Shown: positions 47,840-60,024 of the stretch, in pieces
Layout: each line of letters starts with the position of its first letter
How positions within the stretch are numbered: position 1 is the first letter of the stretch
DNA from: Tetrapyrgos nigripes
Lineage: Eukaryota > Basidiomycota > Agaricomycetes > Agaricales > Campanellaceae
Assembly (NCBI GenBank): GCA_013368315.1
Contig: JAACJM010000017.1
Coordinates: 682,001 to 746,000 of the forward strand
Direction: 5' to 3'
Length of the DNA stretch: 64,000 bases
The notes under the pieces: model-generated
Seen by the model: only the letters and a program-made list of their open reading frames with translations
Told to the model about the DNA's origin: nothing
The model's database searches: none
Position numbers and translations under genes: made by a program

Positions 47840-49435
47840 ATTCCGTTGGATCTTACCACACTGGTGGACAGGGTTCTCATGCCACTGTCAATAAATCAGG
47901 AGAAGAAAAGGAAGACTCAGAGGAGGATATACCTCTATGCCATATTGTCAGGACGATCACATTACCCGTGAAGGTGAAGGATACCTTAGAAAAGCCACCT
48001 ACTCCGACGAGTCGCAGCCTAGACTCAGGAGATGGCGCTGGTGCTCAGATTAGGGAGACTCGAAGCAAGACGCAGTCAGAGGAGATTGAGAAGCCGAAAG
48101 CCTTGAAGGGAAGAAAAAATGCGTCTAGAGCGACCGGACAAACGCGTATTACGCGTCAGACTACTGACAGGATTTCGATATCGACGACGACCTCGCGAAT
48201 GAAAGCTGGCCGAGACGACGATTCCAAAGGAGAGAAGGAGGAAGCGGATAGGACTGATTGGCGACGCGGCAAAAATAGTTCATTCTCAGATGGCTCGAAT
48301 GAGGACGAGGACGAGCACTTGGATCAGGGTGGTTCAATTGATGAGTGCACAGACTCCGGGAAGGGCAAGGGAAAAGCGAAGGAAACTGAAGTGCTCGAGC
48401 TCAGCGAATACCGCGATTTGGACGCGTTGAAACAAGCTTTCACTAGAGAGATACGAGCGAACAAGCTGTCACTAGAGTATGTGAAAAAGTGGCTGGAAGA
48501 GCATCCCGAATTAGTGCGTATATTCACGTTTTTTTTTTTTTGCTTGTTTAATCTACAATGACTGGATACTGATTGCACTGGCAATATCAATGTATATCTA
48601 TTAGCCGTGCAGCGCATGCTTAAAGGCCAAACGTCCTTGCATACCAATCCAACGCGGGATGACCTGTATGGATTGTAGTCGACAAGGACAACCGTGTTCG
48701 AGGAAGGTTTGGGAAAGACAGGAAAGGATTATGAGGAAGCTTGAGATCAGCCAGTCCGAGTACGATCAACTTTTGCAATGGTACAAAGGTCATAAGAAGG
48801 ACCACAAAGATGGTAATGGTGACGTTGGGCAGGAGCTGCAAACTCGGGACAAGAAGAGAAAGGAACGAGAAGGAGAGAAAAGGGTCGAGGAAGACAGGAA
48901 GCCAGCATCAAAGAAACTAAAGATCCCAGGTGGACAGAACAATTCTTGGAGAAATTTGCATTCGCGAGAGAAGAAAATCCTCGCCGAAGAAGATATTCAA
49001 GAAGAACAATCGTCATCTGCCACTCTGGCTACAGGATCCAAAGAACCATTCCCAATCCCTCCTCCTTCTGCTGTCTCGGGGAACGAGGAAATACTGGTTG
49101 ATTTGGCGAGAAGGTCCTTGAGTGAGTGCCCTACTAGTATTTCGTCGCTTAATGATTTACCCTCATCGCGAATCGCAGATGACTTCATCGCAGGCCAAAT
49201 AAACGATTATCGAGCGCTGAAAGCTTTACAACGAAACCTATCATCTTTGGCGGACAAGGCGCAGAACGGCGAGCAGTACGCAGATGGAGTCATAGAAGAT
49301 TTGTCCCAGTATTCGAGGCAGGTCCAGATGATGCAGGACTACAAGTCGATGATGAAGTCATATGTTGGGTTCACTGCATACAGCTTTATCTCTCCAGAAA
49401 ACGAGGAATCCCTACATCGATCCCCTGCAGTATAG
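47836..49435 (+). CDS. Zn(II)2Cys6 DNA-binding protein B
   Basis: Two exons, 47836-48513 and 48605-49435, give about 502 residues. Using the acceptor TTAG at 48601-48604, exon 2 opens PCSACLKAKRPC, an eight-residue linker, then CMDCSRQGQPC, a complete C-x2-C-x6-C-x8-C-x2-C-x6-C cluster. As in gene A, the cluster starts right after a phase-0 intron. The helical WERQERIMRKLEISQSEYDQ parallels the segment after the cluster in A. The N-terminus is acidic and Ser/Thr-rich; the middle is strongly basic (KKRKEREGEKRVEEDRKPAS). The C-terminus has a helical DYRALKALQRNLSSLADKAQ block that matches KALQRSLVNL in A. Genes A and B look like a diverged tandem pair. The last 570 coding bases plus flank are copied at 55202-55885. 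Confidence 0.75.
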
Positions 49436-49552
49436 GGGCATCGCTACTTGAAGGAGCAGACTCATTACTTTCGAAATCGTGAATTTGACCTCGAACCGCA
49501 ATGCCTTTCTTGACGTTTTGGATGAGATAGGACGGAGGATATACCGACGGCA
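48864..49552 (+). repeat. Direct repeat, copy 1 (3' part of Zn2Cys6 gene B and flank)
   Basis: About 689 bp, matched by 55202-55885 in the same orientation with scattered substitutions and small indels. Homology stops at ATACCGACGGCA. Confidence 0.88.
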
Positions 49553-50515
49553 CAACAGTTCAGCCCTGCCAGATTAGCCAGGATTAGCCCCACCGAGGCA
49601 TGCGCTTTGGATTTGCTTGCCAAATTTGGTGATTTTGTGGAGTCTCCGGGTTTGTCGTAGAAGGTTTTATCTGCTCGTTGATGTTGGGGGGGTGGGAGGG
49701 TTTGATGAGCGTGTAGGCAATAGTGCAGTCCGACCACTGACTTGGAGAAGTACTGAAGCACAGGACTGGTTCAATAATAGCAATCATTTGCGGGTTCCTC
49801 GATCTATTCCTGGCAACCGCACAACGACCATGGGCTTACCGTATCTGACAATAAATGTATAGTTCGTCCAAGCATGTGAGCATGGTGAGGGTTGGAAAGT
49901 GGAATACAGTTCGGGCAGGAGTGAGTATAGCCTGAACGTCCGTCGACATCGGTGCCCTCAACGGATACCCTGCGGAGCTCGTTCACAATGACCAAGGCAT
50001 CTGCTGATAGGTTGGTGTTCTTGTGAAGAAGCTGGTTCTCGTGAAAAGGGCGAACGTGAAAAGATCCTGACCTCAAAGCTCGCTGTCCGTAGTGATAAAG
50101 ACATTGTAGTTTTAATTTTTTGTTCTATGTCTGGAAGAGCCGACAAAATCCTGAATAAATCGCAGATTATAATTGATATCCCTGAGGAGGAGGAGGAGGA
50201 GTCTATTACCGACTTTGGACCAAGAGATGCACCTGAATATGTACATATTGACTCATTAATCTAGGATGAATCCTAGCCTAAATAGGAAAGAGGTCTGGGC
50301 ACGAGTTCAGTTCTAACTAATACCGACCATGTACCCCATCGACTTGCTGCCGCCGCAAAGATACTCTCAGAGCTTCGACTTCTATCTAATAGTAACCATC
50401 GACTATGTACCCTGCAAAGATAGTACGCCGCGGGTTAGCCTGAGGGCTATAAAACGCCTGCACCAGAAATGACAGAACAAGTTTAGAGACATCTGAACTC
50501 AAGTTTTGCGCAATC
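49553..50515. promoter_or_regulatory. Upstream region of the CYP505-type gene, with TATA box
   Basis: TATAAAA at 50448-50454 lies 62 bp before the start codon. A GAGGAGGAGGAGGAG tract lies near 50184-50200, and CGACTATGTACCCTGCAAAGATA-like sequence is partly duplicated around 50330-50420. I see no gene. Confidence 0.5.
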
Positions 50516-53500
50516 ATGTCCGTTCCAATTCCACAACCGTACGTTCTCTGTACTAGCTTTCTTGTTGGAAATTGATATTGACGCGTCTTTGCAGTCCCAG
50601 AGTTCCCTTTCTCGGGAATGTCACCTCGATAGATAGGGACGTCCCGCTCAATGGCTTTATGCTGCTCGCAAAACAGTATGGAGAAATCTACAAACTAGAG
50701 ATTCGCGGTGTGTGCATAAGCTTTAATTTAACTTCTTGACTCAACTCCTGCTGGTTTGCACTTGTTCAGGTACTACGGTCGTCTATGTCAATACCTACGC
50801 TCTGCAGCAGGAACTCAGCAACGAGTCCAGGTTCCACAAGTTCATCAACCCCAATTTGATGGAAACTAGGCATCTTATCGGCGATGGGCTTTTTACGGTG
50901 CGTGTCTGGATCTGTGAAATCTTCGTGTCTATCATTCAGCTTTGCATCAAGGCCCATAGTGGGGAACAGAATTGGGGAATCGCTCGTACGTGCATTACTA
51001 TCTCTTTTCTGACAAAAGATGACGATTCTGCTTATCGACAGACCGGCTCCTCATGCCCGCTTTCAATGCTGGCTCCATTAGAGGCATGTATCCAGACATG
51101 CAAGATATGTGCGATCAGCTCTTGAAGAAGGTGTGCTGATGATTTTACTGCAATGTTTGGGTTCAGACCGACATTTTTTCCCTCTTCTTCCAGTGGGAAC
51201 GGTAGAGCTCTGAGATATATTTCTTGTCATAAGCTAACGTCAAGAACAGCTTCGGCCCTGAACATGTCATCGATCCCTCAGATGACTACACGAGAGTAGC
51301 ACTGGACACACTTGCCTTGTGTACAATGTCATACAGGTATGAGTCCATAATTTTTGCCTTCTAGCTTAAACACTCATCGATAATGTAGGCTGAACTCTTT
51401 CTATACTGTAAGCTGTCAAACACACCTTGGAAGTTCTGTGCTAGATCTGATACATATCCACAGGAGGGCCAGCCCAAGTTTGCTCAAGCGATGAGCGATT
51501 GGCTGAAAGAATGTTTCCGTCGTGCTAATCGGCCTTCTATTGTCCAAGCCATGATGCCCGGAGCCACCCACCAGTTCGAAGAGGACCAAAACTTCATGAA
51601 GAGTGTAGCGCAACAAAGTATGTTCATCCTGATATCTACTGCAGGGATTTTTTTCGATGTTTTTATAGTCGTCGATGATCGCAGGGCACATCCTCTCGAC
51701 AAGAAAGATGTCTTAAATACAATGCTATCTGCGGACCCCAAGACCGGAGAGCGTCTATCGGATGACTCAATAATCAAAAATGTACGTGGTAGTATGGACT
51801 TTACGTGGCCTCTGTCTAAGTTGCTTCACGCCTGCAGATGATAACATTCTTGGTTGCTGGGCACGAAACGTCTTCAGGAACGTTGAGTTTCATGACCTAT
51901 TACCTGCTCAAGTAAGTTGATGATCATTATGACGAGTGCGATGACCAAACAAGCCCCAGAAATCCCGAGACATGGCGCAAACTCCAAAATGAGGTCGACG
52001 AGATCACTGGTGGGCAGCCGCCGAAGGTAGAGGATCTTAGCAAAATGACCTACTTGCAAGGTACGTGGACCGTCCGCTAGTTTACTGATAGTGTATCTGA
52101 AATTCTGCTTTATAGCTGTCATGCGTGAAACCCTTCGAGTATCTGCCACTGCCCCAACCAGAACTGTAGCACCGTTGGAAGACACACTTTTGGGTGGGAA
52201 ATACTTTGTCAAAGCCGAGACCCCAATCACTATACAAGTGTGGATGACGCAGAGAGACCCATTGGTCTGGGGTGCTGATGTTCGTACCTGCACCGTGCCT
52301 GTTCTTCATGAAGGCTAACCTCACTCTCAGGCGAACGAATTTCATCCAGAACGGATGTTAGACGGGAAATTTGAGGCTCTTCCCGTGGGTTTCTCTATTT
52401 CTCTGTCTGTGAATGGAATATTTGACAGCTGTTTTATGTAGCCCAATGCTTGGCAACCCGTAAGTCGCGTTCTTTCAATCAAGAGTCATACGGTATATTT
52501 TGAAACTGTTGACTGCCTAGTTCGGCTTTGGTACTCGTGGATGTATTGGCCGTCCATTTGCCTGGCAAGAAATCCAGCTGGTCATGTCTTCTGTCGTTCA
52601 GAAGTTTGACTTGTATTTGGACGACCCTGCTTATACTCTGGAACTGCAGCAGGTTTGTTTTTCTGTATTGTAATCCGAGCAGCTGAGATATCTGAAATCT
52701 TTTTACTTTAAAAGGGTTTGACAGTGAAACCCAAGAACTTGCGCATTCGGGCTAAACTCCGTCATACGGCCCCTCGTCTTTACGCTACTCCTTCGTCGCA
52801 ACTCTTGCCAGAACGCACTCAGAACCAATCTAAGTCGTCAGTGACTCCAGTAGCGGCTAGAAAACCGATGTATATCCTTTACGGATCTAACACGGGTACC
52901 TCTGAAGGTTTTGCCCAGAGGATTGCCAACGATTCTACTGCTTATGGTATGTGTTATCCCTCTCAGTGTGCAAAATAAAGTTGCTAATACAGTAACAGGC
53001 TTTTCGGCTCAGATTGGGACCCTGGACTCTGCTACTGGCAACATCCCTACGGATGGACCTGTCGTCGTCATCACGGCTTCATACGAAGGTGCAGTGTAAA
53101 CACCAACCTGCACAAAAACATGCACAACTGATGGCCCTGTGATATTAATAGGCCAGCCAGCTGACAATGCCGCTCGTTTTATCGACTGGCTCACCAGTCT
53201 TAAGGGAGACGAGTTGAAGAGCGCTCAATACGCTGTTTTTGGTTGCGGTAACTCCGACTGGGTCCGAACTTTCCAGAGGATACCCCTTCTTTGTGACAAG
53301 ACCATTGAGTCCCGCGGAGGAGAACGTCTTCTCCCGCCAGGTCTGGGTGATTCAGGCAAAGGAGACTTTTTCGAGGTATTCGATGACTTTGAGGCTAAGC
53401 TGTGGAAGGCTTTGACTGAGGTGAGTGTTCTGCTTCAGATACTGTCTCGCTATTCTGATTGCAGTGATATGATAGAAATACTCGACCACGAGGGCTCAAC

Positions 53501-54932
53501 CCACTTCTGTTGGCTTTGAAGTGACCACAGTCGATGCTGGCACGAGCCGTGCCAGTGCTCTCAGGCAATCGGATATTGCACTAGGCACCGTGAAAGAGAA
53601 CAAGATACTCACTCAAGCCGGACAACCCGTGAAAAGACATATTGAGTTTGAGTTACCAGAGGGACTGACTTATCGTGCCGGGGACTATCTCGCAATGTAA
53701 AGCCCCTTCCCTTCATATGTCTATCACTAGCTGACAAATGTGCCAGTCTACCTCAGAACCCACCTCGTGATGTCCTCCGAGTTTTGGCTCATTTCAATCT
53801 CTCCAATGAGCAGCTGGTCGTTCTCTCCTCCGTTACTCCAACGTCGCTCCCAACTGATAAGCCGGCTTCTTTGTACGAAGTTCTCCTGGGCTACGTTGAG
53901 CTCTCCCAGCCGGCAACTACGCAAGACCTTCGTCTTTTAAGCGAAGCTGCGACTACAGACTCGATTCGTGCCGCTCTAGGGGACCTGAGGAACAACTATC
54001 AAGAGAAAGTTCTCGGACCCAGACTCAGCGTCTTGGACATCCTGGAGAAATACTCTCCTGACGATATCAAACTCTCGCTTGGAGTCTACCTACGCATGCT
54101 TCCTCCCATGCGAGTCCGTCAGTACTCTATCTCTTCTTCGCCTCTGTGGAACCCTCAGCATGTGACACTTACTATCAGCGTTCTCGAGTCTCTATCTTTG
54201 GCAGATAAGAACAAGACCTTCCTTGGAGTTGGATCCAACTACCTCGCACAGCTTCTGCCTGGATATCGTGTATCGATCTCGGTAAGAGCCTCGCATGCAG
54301 GGTTCCATCCTCCCGAGGATCCTTCTACCCCTATCATTGCATTTGCTGCTGGATCTGGCTTGGCTCCTCTTCGTGGATTTATCCAAGAAAGGGGGTTACA
54401 GAAGAGCTCGGGAAGGGATGTTGGCAAAATCATGTTGTTCTTTGGATGTCGTGACCCTGAAGGAGATTACATCTATCAGCAAGAACTGGAAGAATGGGTC
54501 AAACTTGGCGTTTTGGATGTCAGACCTGCGTTCTCCAAGGTTTCGGAGAAGAGCGAGGGTTGTAAATACATTCAACAGTGAGTTTTGGATGTGCTTTGTT
54601 TTTGTTGGGATTTTTGGCTGACTGACACGCCTTTTCTTATCTTTAAAGCCGACTCTGGCACGACCGGATTGATATGACCGAGTTGTTCAAGAATAATGCT
54701 CAGGTGAGTACTGCCCTTCTTCGCTTGCTTCTTGCTTCTTTGTTTAACATTCTCTAACGCTTGTGCTTTCCTCCAGATCTTCGTCTGCGGTTCTGGCCGG
54801 ATTGCCAAGGAGGTCTCTGCCACCTGCGTGAGGATTGTGCATACTTTACATCCGGAACTTAACGAAGATGAGGCTGCGAAGAGGCTGGATAGTTTGATGC
54901 AAGGCCGTTACGCGATTGATGTTTTCGATTGA
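50516..54932 (+). CDS. Self-sufficient cytochrome P450-NADPH reductase fusion (CYP505/P450foxy type)
   Basis: One polypeptide combines the P450 haem domain with its FMN/FAD reductase. Family members hydroxylate fatty acids near the omega end using NADPH. The start is MSVPIPQP at 50516, joined to [21 protein letters not shown]450 motifs: [20 protein letters not shown] (helix I), [14 protein letters not shown] (ExxR) and [17 protein letters not shown] (haem Cys). A linker follows ([20 protein letters not shown]). Flavodoxin domain: [47 protein letters not shown] domain: [11 protein letters not shown] and [25 protein letters not shown] end: [13 protein letters not shown], closing with RYAIDVFD as in CYP102/505. 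There are many introns, several with exons of only 20-60 bp. All key residues are present, so it is likely active. Confidence 0.93.
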
Positions 54933-55201
54933 TTTTGACTGATTTTGACAAATGTATATAATAGTATAGGTTGAGTTTGCTGGCTTTCACAATATTGCTG
55001 ATTGTACTGGGCTCTCTCAAAACAGTAGTAGTCGGAGTAGCAGCTTTCAACACCATCCACTCTCTTGTCTAAATTCACAATGCTCAAAGTTTAAGTGCTA
55101 CGTAGTACCCTATGCCATGCAGACGTGCCGCGCGCGTGGATTTCGGGATGTTTGAGCGCTATAAAGAAACCGAATAAGTAAAAGGGATCCACCGAGAAGG
55201 C
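54933..55201. other. 3' flank of the CYP505-type gene
   Basis: A short AT-rich gap up to the start of the duplicated segment. I see no feature. Confidence 0.5.
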
Positions 55202-55773
55202 AACGAGAAGGAGAGGAAGGGGTCGAGGAGGACAGGAAGCCAGTATCAAAGAAACTGAAGATCCCAGGTGGACAGAACGGTTCTTGGAGAAAGTTGCATT
55301 CGCCAGAGAAAAAATCCTCGCAGAAGAAGATATTCGAATATTCGAAAAGAACAACTGTCCTCTGCTACTCTAGCTACAGGATCCAAAGAACCATTCCCAA
55401 ACCCTCCTCCTTCTGCTGTCTCGGGGAACGAGGAAATGCTGGTTGATTTGGCGAGAAGGTCATTGAGTGCCCCACTAGCATTTCGTCGCTTAATGATTTA
55501 CCCGAATCGCGAATCGCAGATGACTTCATCGCAGACCAAATAAACGATTATCGAGCGCTGAACGCTTTACAACGAAACCTATCGTCTTTGGCGGACAAGG
55601 CACAGAACGGCGAGCAGTACGCAGATGCAGCCATAGAAGCTTTGTCCCAGTATTCAAGGCAGGTCCAGATGATGCAGGACTACAAGTCGATGATGAAGCC
55701 ATATGTTGGGTTCACTGCGGACAGGTTTATCTCCCCGGAAAACGGGGAATGTGGGCGGTCCCCTACAAAATAG
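55202..55773 (+). pseudogene. Truncated, frameshifted copy of the 3' end of Zn2Cys6 gene B
   Basis: It begins inside the Lys/Glu-rich middle and reads EDRKPVSKKLKIPGGQNGSW, then changes frame after an indel near 55310 (relative to GREEK parent sequence at about 48970) and again near 55345. It changes once more where a GTGA present in the parent at about 49121 is missing (about 55468). It ends SRQVQMMQDYKSMMKPYVGF and SPTK at 55773. It lacks the zinc cluster and the whole N-terminus, so it cannot make the parent protein. Confidence 0.85.
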
Positions 55774-55885
55774 GGACATCACCAAGGAGCAGTTCCATTA
55801 CTTTTGAAATCGTGAAGTTGACCTCGAAACGCAATGCCTTTCTTGATGTTTTGGATGAGATAGGATAGAAGATATACCGACGGCA
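55202..55885 (+). repeat. Direct repeat, copy 2
   Basis: This is a copy of 48864-49552 in the same orientation. It includes non-coding sequence beyond the stop codon, so it is a DNA-level segmental copy, not a retrocopy. Confidence 0.88.
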
Positions 55886-56203
55886 TTGGACCACGCTACC
55901 ACACACGATTTTCTCATGTGCGCCAAGATACCAGCTAGCAACTCTTGAGAGCATTGTCCTAGCATTGTCCAAACGTAGCTTGATTTCTGTCTGTAGTTTC
56001 TGTAAAAACATGAGTATTTCTTTGCAAAAGTGATAGTTGCGAGGGCGGATCAACGATAAATGATCAAGTTGGCGTTTTGGACACGTGCGCAGTTGTAATA
56101 AATTCCGAGTCCTTATCTCCCAAGGAGGGTCGGGCAAAGAATATAACCATGGCTTGTCTATCTGCTCCCCAAGGTCGACGCCCATCTCTTGTGCACTCCC
56201 GTC
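55886..56203. other. Promoter side of the amino-acid permease gene
   Basis: A gap of 318 bp. I see no coding signal and no clear TATA box. Confidence 0.4.
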
Positions 56204-59200
56204 ATGTCAGACGAAGTCAAGAAACCCACAGAAGTCGGTATGGAGGACGAGGCTGTCCTTGCTCGAATGGGGTATAAGCAAGAGCTCAAGTACGTCTGGT
56301 CGTGTGATCCGGGTATATTCTCTTTCTTATCTGGGATGTTGTGTTTTCGAACATGGAAGGCGTGAGCTGGGATTGATGCAGGTGTTTATGTTTTTGGCTT
56401 CTTCAAGAAGCTATCCTTACTGAAGTCTTGCCAGAACTTTGGGGTAATCTTCGTCAGAGCTCGCGGTCCTGAAGGTTGTGATGACTGACTCGAAGAGCAG
56501 GTCTCCTTCTCCATTATCTCCGTCATTACCGGGATCCTTACACTTTTCTCTTATGGACTGGTGAGCACGTTATCTTCATCTTCTACGCGTCGATGTTGTT
56601 AATCCATAGAGTAGGATACTGGAGGACCGGGTGTAATGGTTTGGGGATGGATTGTTTCCTGTAAGGCCAAAATATGTCCCGTCAAGCATGCGACTCAGCT
56701 TTTTCTAGCCTTCTTCACAATGATGGTAGGATTGGCCATGGCAGGTGTGTCCATCGCGTCTTTCCCATACCTCTCACCTCTGACATCCCTATGTACTTGC
56801 ATATAGAGATTTGTTCGGCTCATCCTACTAGCGGAGGACCATATTTCTGGGCAGCAATGCTTTCCAAACCTGAAAACGCCCCATTCGCTTCATGGATAAC
56901 TGGGTGGTTTAACCTTCTCGGGCAAGTGGCCGTCACTACTGGTATCAGGTCCGTACTACATGTCTTCATTATTCAAGCGTCAGACCAGAGTTGCTCATGC
57001 CTTCTGTCTGTCTTGCCTTTAGTTTCGGTTGTGCCACTTTCCTATCCACCGTATGCACCTTCAAAACGAATTTCGTCCCGAACGAGAACACGCAGATTGG
57101 AGTATATGCAGCTGTACTTGTTGCCCAGGGTATGTGCAAAAATAGAGACGACTTGCCGTACTTACGCTGACTTACACTTTTCATGTCGGACAGGTCTAAT
57201 TAATACGTTTGGTGTCCATTTGTTGAATTACCTCAATAACATCTCTGTCTGGTGGCACGGTCTCGGAACTGTTGCTCTTGTCATAGCGGTTTTGGCAAAA
57301 GCCCCAAATCATCAGTCTGGGCATTTCGTCTTTGCGACTTTTATTGATGGGACGAGCGGATGGGCGGATAGAGCTAGCTCAGCTTATGTCGCTGTTATTG
57401 GTGTCCTTATGGCTCAGGTAGAGACTTGCCTTTCCTACGCGGTATCAATTGAGACTGACGAAAAACGGGGCGTGTAGTATACCCTTACTGGTGAGTATTT
57501 ACCCGCCTGCTCTGCTCTGAGATTGACCGATTTCTCTGGCCTCTAGGCTTCGACGCAAGTGCTCATGTATGCATATCTGTCCACCTTCTTTCACTAGCTT
57601 TTGCTGATTATCATTCCGTCTCTTAGATGACAGAAGAAACCACCAATGCGGCCATGTCGGGTTCCATAGGTATCATCATGTCTATCGCCGTCTCTGCCGT
57701 TCTTGGGTTCTTCCTGCTTGTCGGCCTGTTATTCTCCATCCAGGACCTCGATGGTACTTTGAACTCTGCTACCGGCCAACCTGTTGCACAGATTTTCATT
57801 GACACTGTTGGGATCGATGGGGCAATTGTGTTGATGGTATGTCAGAGTATTCTTCATCTTCAGTCCGCACCAACTGACCGACCCTTCCGCCACCTCGGTA
57901 TATTTCAGACTATAGCTATCGGAGCAATGTTCTTTGCTGGGTGAGTTATTTTCGTCTGATCTCTTTGTTGCTAACTAATCCAATTCTTTCTTCTAACCAT
58001 CAGGACCTTCTCAATTACCTCCAACTCCCGGATGATGTTCGCCTTCTCTCGCGATGGCGGTATTCCAGGGTCAAAATTCTTCGCATACGTCAATACAAAG
58101 CGGAAATCGCCTATTCGGACTGGTGAGCTTTCCCTATGCTATCTTATCCTATCTCAATGGCTCGGGTATACTACAACGTATACATACGCCACTAAGCTTT
58201 TTGAGTCTCGATTTCTGGTCCTGATCGACTGCAGTAGTAGTGACGACGTCGACTCGATCATATCTTCGTTTTCTGCGCTATGGTGCCTTGTATTGTCTGG
58301 ACTATCCTGCCTAGTGCCACGTCCACTGGCATTTGCTATCGTCATTGTCATCTACATCTGCTTCCGCTTTGTGCTTCTCGTTGCGTGTCCTGTCTTGTCC
58401 TGTCAACTAACCATATCGTGCTTTTTCCTTTTTTGCCATTCCCGTTTATCCTTATCCTTCTAATTCCTGATTCACGGCCCCGGTCCGGTAGTATGGCTCG
58501 CATGCACGTTGAGTTTCATACTCGGTCTGCCCAGTCTCGGGAGTAGTGTAGCATTTTCCGCTGCGACGTCTATTGCGACTATTGGGTTGTACATTTCTTA
58601 TGGTGCGTGTTGTCGTCATTCGTCTCCGAAAGAGAGAAACTTGGAAAGCTGACGTCGCTCTCGTATTTTGTATCTGGCAGGTATTCCAATCGCCCTCCGA
58701 GTCGTCTACCGAAAAGAATTCGTACGGGGTCCTTTCCACCTTGGAAAGTTTTCCTATCCCGTCTCTGTTCTTGCTGTCTTGTGGATTATGTTTATATCCA
58801 TTGCATTTGTATTGCCTCAGAAAAACGTACGTCTTTCCATTTTTGTTCGATGTTTATCTCTTTTCAATTCTGCCCTTGCACGCTGCTCGTGCTCAATTTC
58901 TCCCGTTCCGAATCTACTGTGTATGTAACTCAACTAACTTTCCAATTATCTCTGTCTCTGCCATCACATCAGCCTGTAGATTCGCAAACACTAAACTACA
59001 CTATCGTCGCGGTGGGGATCATCTTGGTTTATAGCATTGGGTTTTGGATCATCAGCGCAAGGAAGTGGTTTAATGGACCTGTGAAGCAGATTGCTGGTAT
59101 GTCTTTTGTCTTTTTTGTCTTGAGTTGTGAGGTCACTGGCTAACATTTAACCCTGATCCTTGTTGCAGCTGAAGAGATGGGTATCAATGTTATGGATCCT

Positions 59201-59248
59201 GGGGAGTATGAGACGAAGATGAAGGCTAACGGTAGTGAAAGTCCATGA
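56204..59248 (+). CDS. APC-family amino-acid/GABA-type permease
   Basis: This is a plasma-membrane or vacuolar transporter of the amino acid-polyamine-organocation superfamily. The start is MSDEVKKPTEVGMEDEAVLA, then MGYKQELK. Short exons give NFG then VSFSIISVITGILTLFSYGL. Next is the signature EI(C/V)SAHPTSGGPYFWAAMLS and PFASWITGWFNLLGQVAVTT. Further membrane segments include GLINTFGVHLLNYLNN, SSAYVAVIGVLMAQYTLTGF, then DASAHMTEETTNAAMSGSIG, the conserved substrate/turn region. After that come TFSITSNSRMMFAFSRDGGI, PGSKFFAYVNTKRKSPIRT and WLACTLSFILGLPSLGSSVA. It ends KANGSESP. One intron (about 58122-58493) is near 370 bp, six times the local norm. The pattern resembles fungal GABA/choline-type permeases; the substrate is unproven. 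Confidence 0.88.
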
Positions 59249-59558
59249 TACACCTTAATTTGTTTATGACGTGCCAAATTTATATTTACTATGCTAGACC
59301 CAGGCAGAGCTTCAATGATGAACAACATTGACACTCATCCGTCCCTGATGTCGTCTTTAGCCTCGGAACGTGCACCGAAAGTCCTAGGGAGGATCTAGGC
59401 TGAAGAGGACCCCTGATTATAGGTGGTCTAAACCACTAGATCCCTGCAATTCATATGAAACGGCCTGCCGCAGGCGAAGCCCTAGACGAGTTCGTATAAA
59501 CTGACCTGACAGCCGATGGCTAAGGGGTACTATCACACTGCGAGGCAGCACGGCAACT
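59249..59558. other. 3' flank with dispersed 18-bp repeat
   Basis: AGGACCCCTGATTATAGG at 59406-59423 recurs exactly, inverted, at 62896-62913. A GGTGGTCTAAACCAC palindrome follows. Confidence 0.55.
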
Positions 59559-59699
59559 ATGGGTGTGCAGACGACAGAAGATATGATGGCCTATCAAGCA
59601 TTGTCTTCTCAAGACTCGTGGACGAGATTCAAGCTTGCTATAAAGGCTTTAAGCAGCCGGAAGGAGCAGGAGCTTGAAGATGACTTTGAGGATGATTGA
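59559..59699 (+). CDS. Small open frame, 46 codons, unknown
   Basis: MGVQTTEDMMAYQALSSQDS leads to a highly charged, helical C-terminus (SSRKEQELEDDFEDD). No family is recognised. It lies in TE-derived surroundings and could be the last exon of a decayed element gene. Confidence 0.25.
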   Translation: MGVQTTEDMMAYQALSSQDSWTRFKLAIKALSSRKEQELEDDFEDD

Positions 59700-59821
59700 T
59701 AATTATTTGTTGCGTAGGGCAGATTACAGGTTAATAGACGGAAAACTGTGTTTTTCCGCCTCTGTCACTGTCTATAGGAAGCTCTGAGGCCTTTTGGTTC
59801 ATATAAGACGCGTGGATTCGG

Positions 59822-60024
59822 ACACGGAAGTCAGGGGTTTTAGTGGGTATTGGTTGGTGATTTCAGAGTCCCACACTGGAACACGCAAAGTGTTCTGTGC
59901 GTAAATGCATTTCCTCTGGGTAAGGCTACCAGTGAGGTGAAATTCCTTGCGCCATAAGTGGGGTCCAGAGAGCTGACCTTGTCGGCTGCCGAGGATCTAT
60001 CGCTCATCCAAAAAAAAAAAAAAA
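59822..60024 (+). mobile_element. SINE-like retroposon, 203 bp, poly(A)15 tail and 15-bp target duplication
   Basis: GACGCGTGGATTCGG at 59807-59821 is repeated exactly at 60025-60039. The inserted segment ends in 15 A residues (60010-60024) immediately before the second copy, the classic product of target-primed reverse transcription. The body (CACTGGAACACGCAAAG..., AAGTGGGGTCCAGAGAGC...) has no open frame. A GATTTCAGAGTCC stretch weakly resembles a tRNA B box. The source RNA is not identified. Confidence 0.82.

Noticed and set aside
48659..49435. Half zinc cluster in Zn2Cys6 gene B
   Set aside because: Starting at the internal Met leaves only three Cys. Using the acceptor at 48604 adds PCSACLKAKRPC and completes the six-Cys cluster.
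58032..58463. 143-codon frame within the permease gene
   Set aside because: Its second half lies in the long intron, and the proper splice to WLACTLSF restores the transporter sequence.
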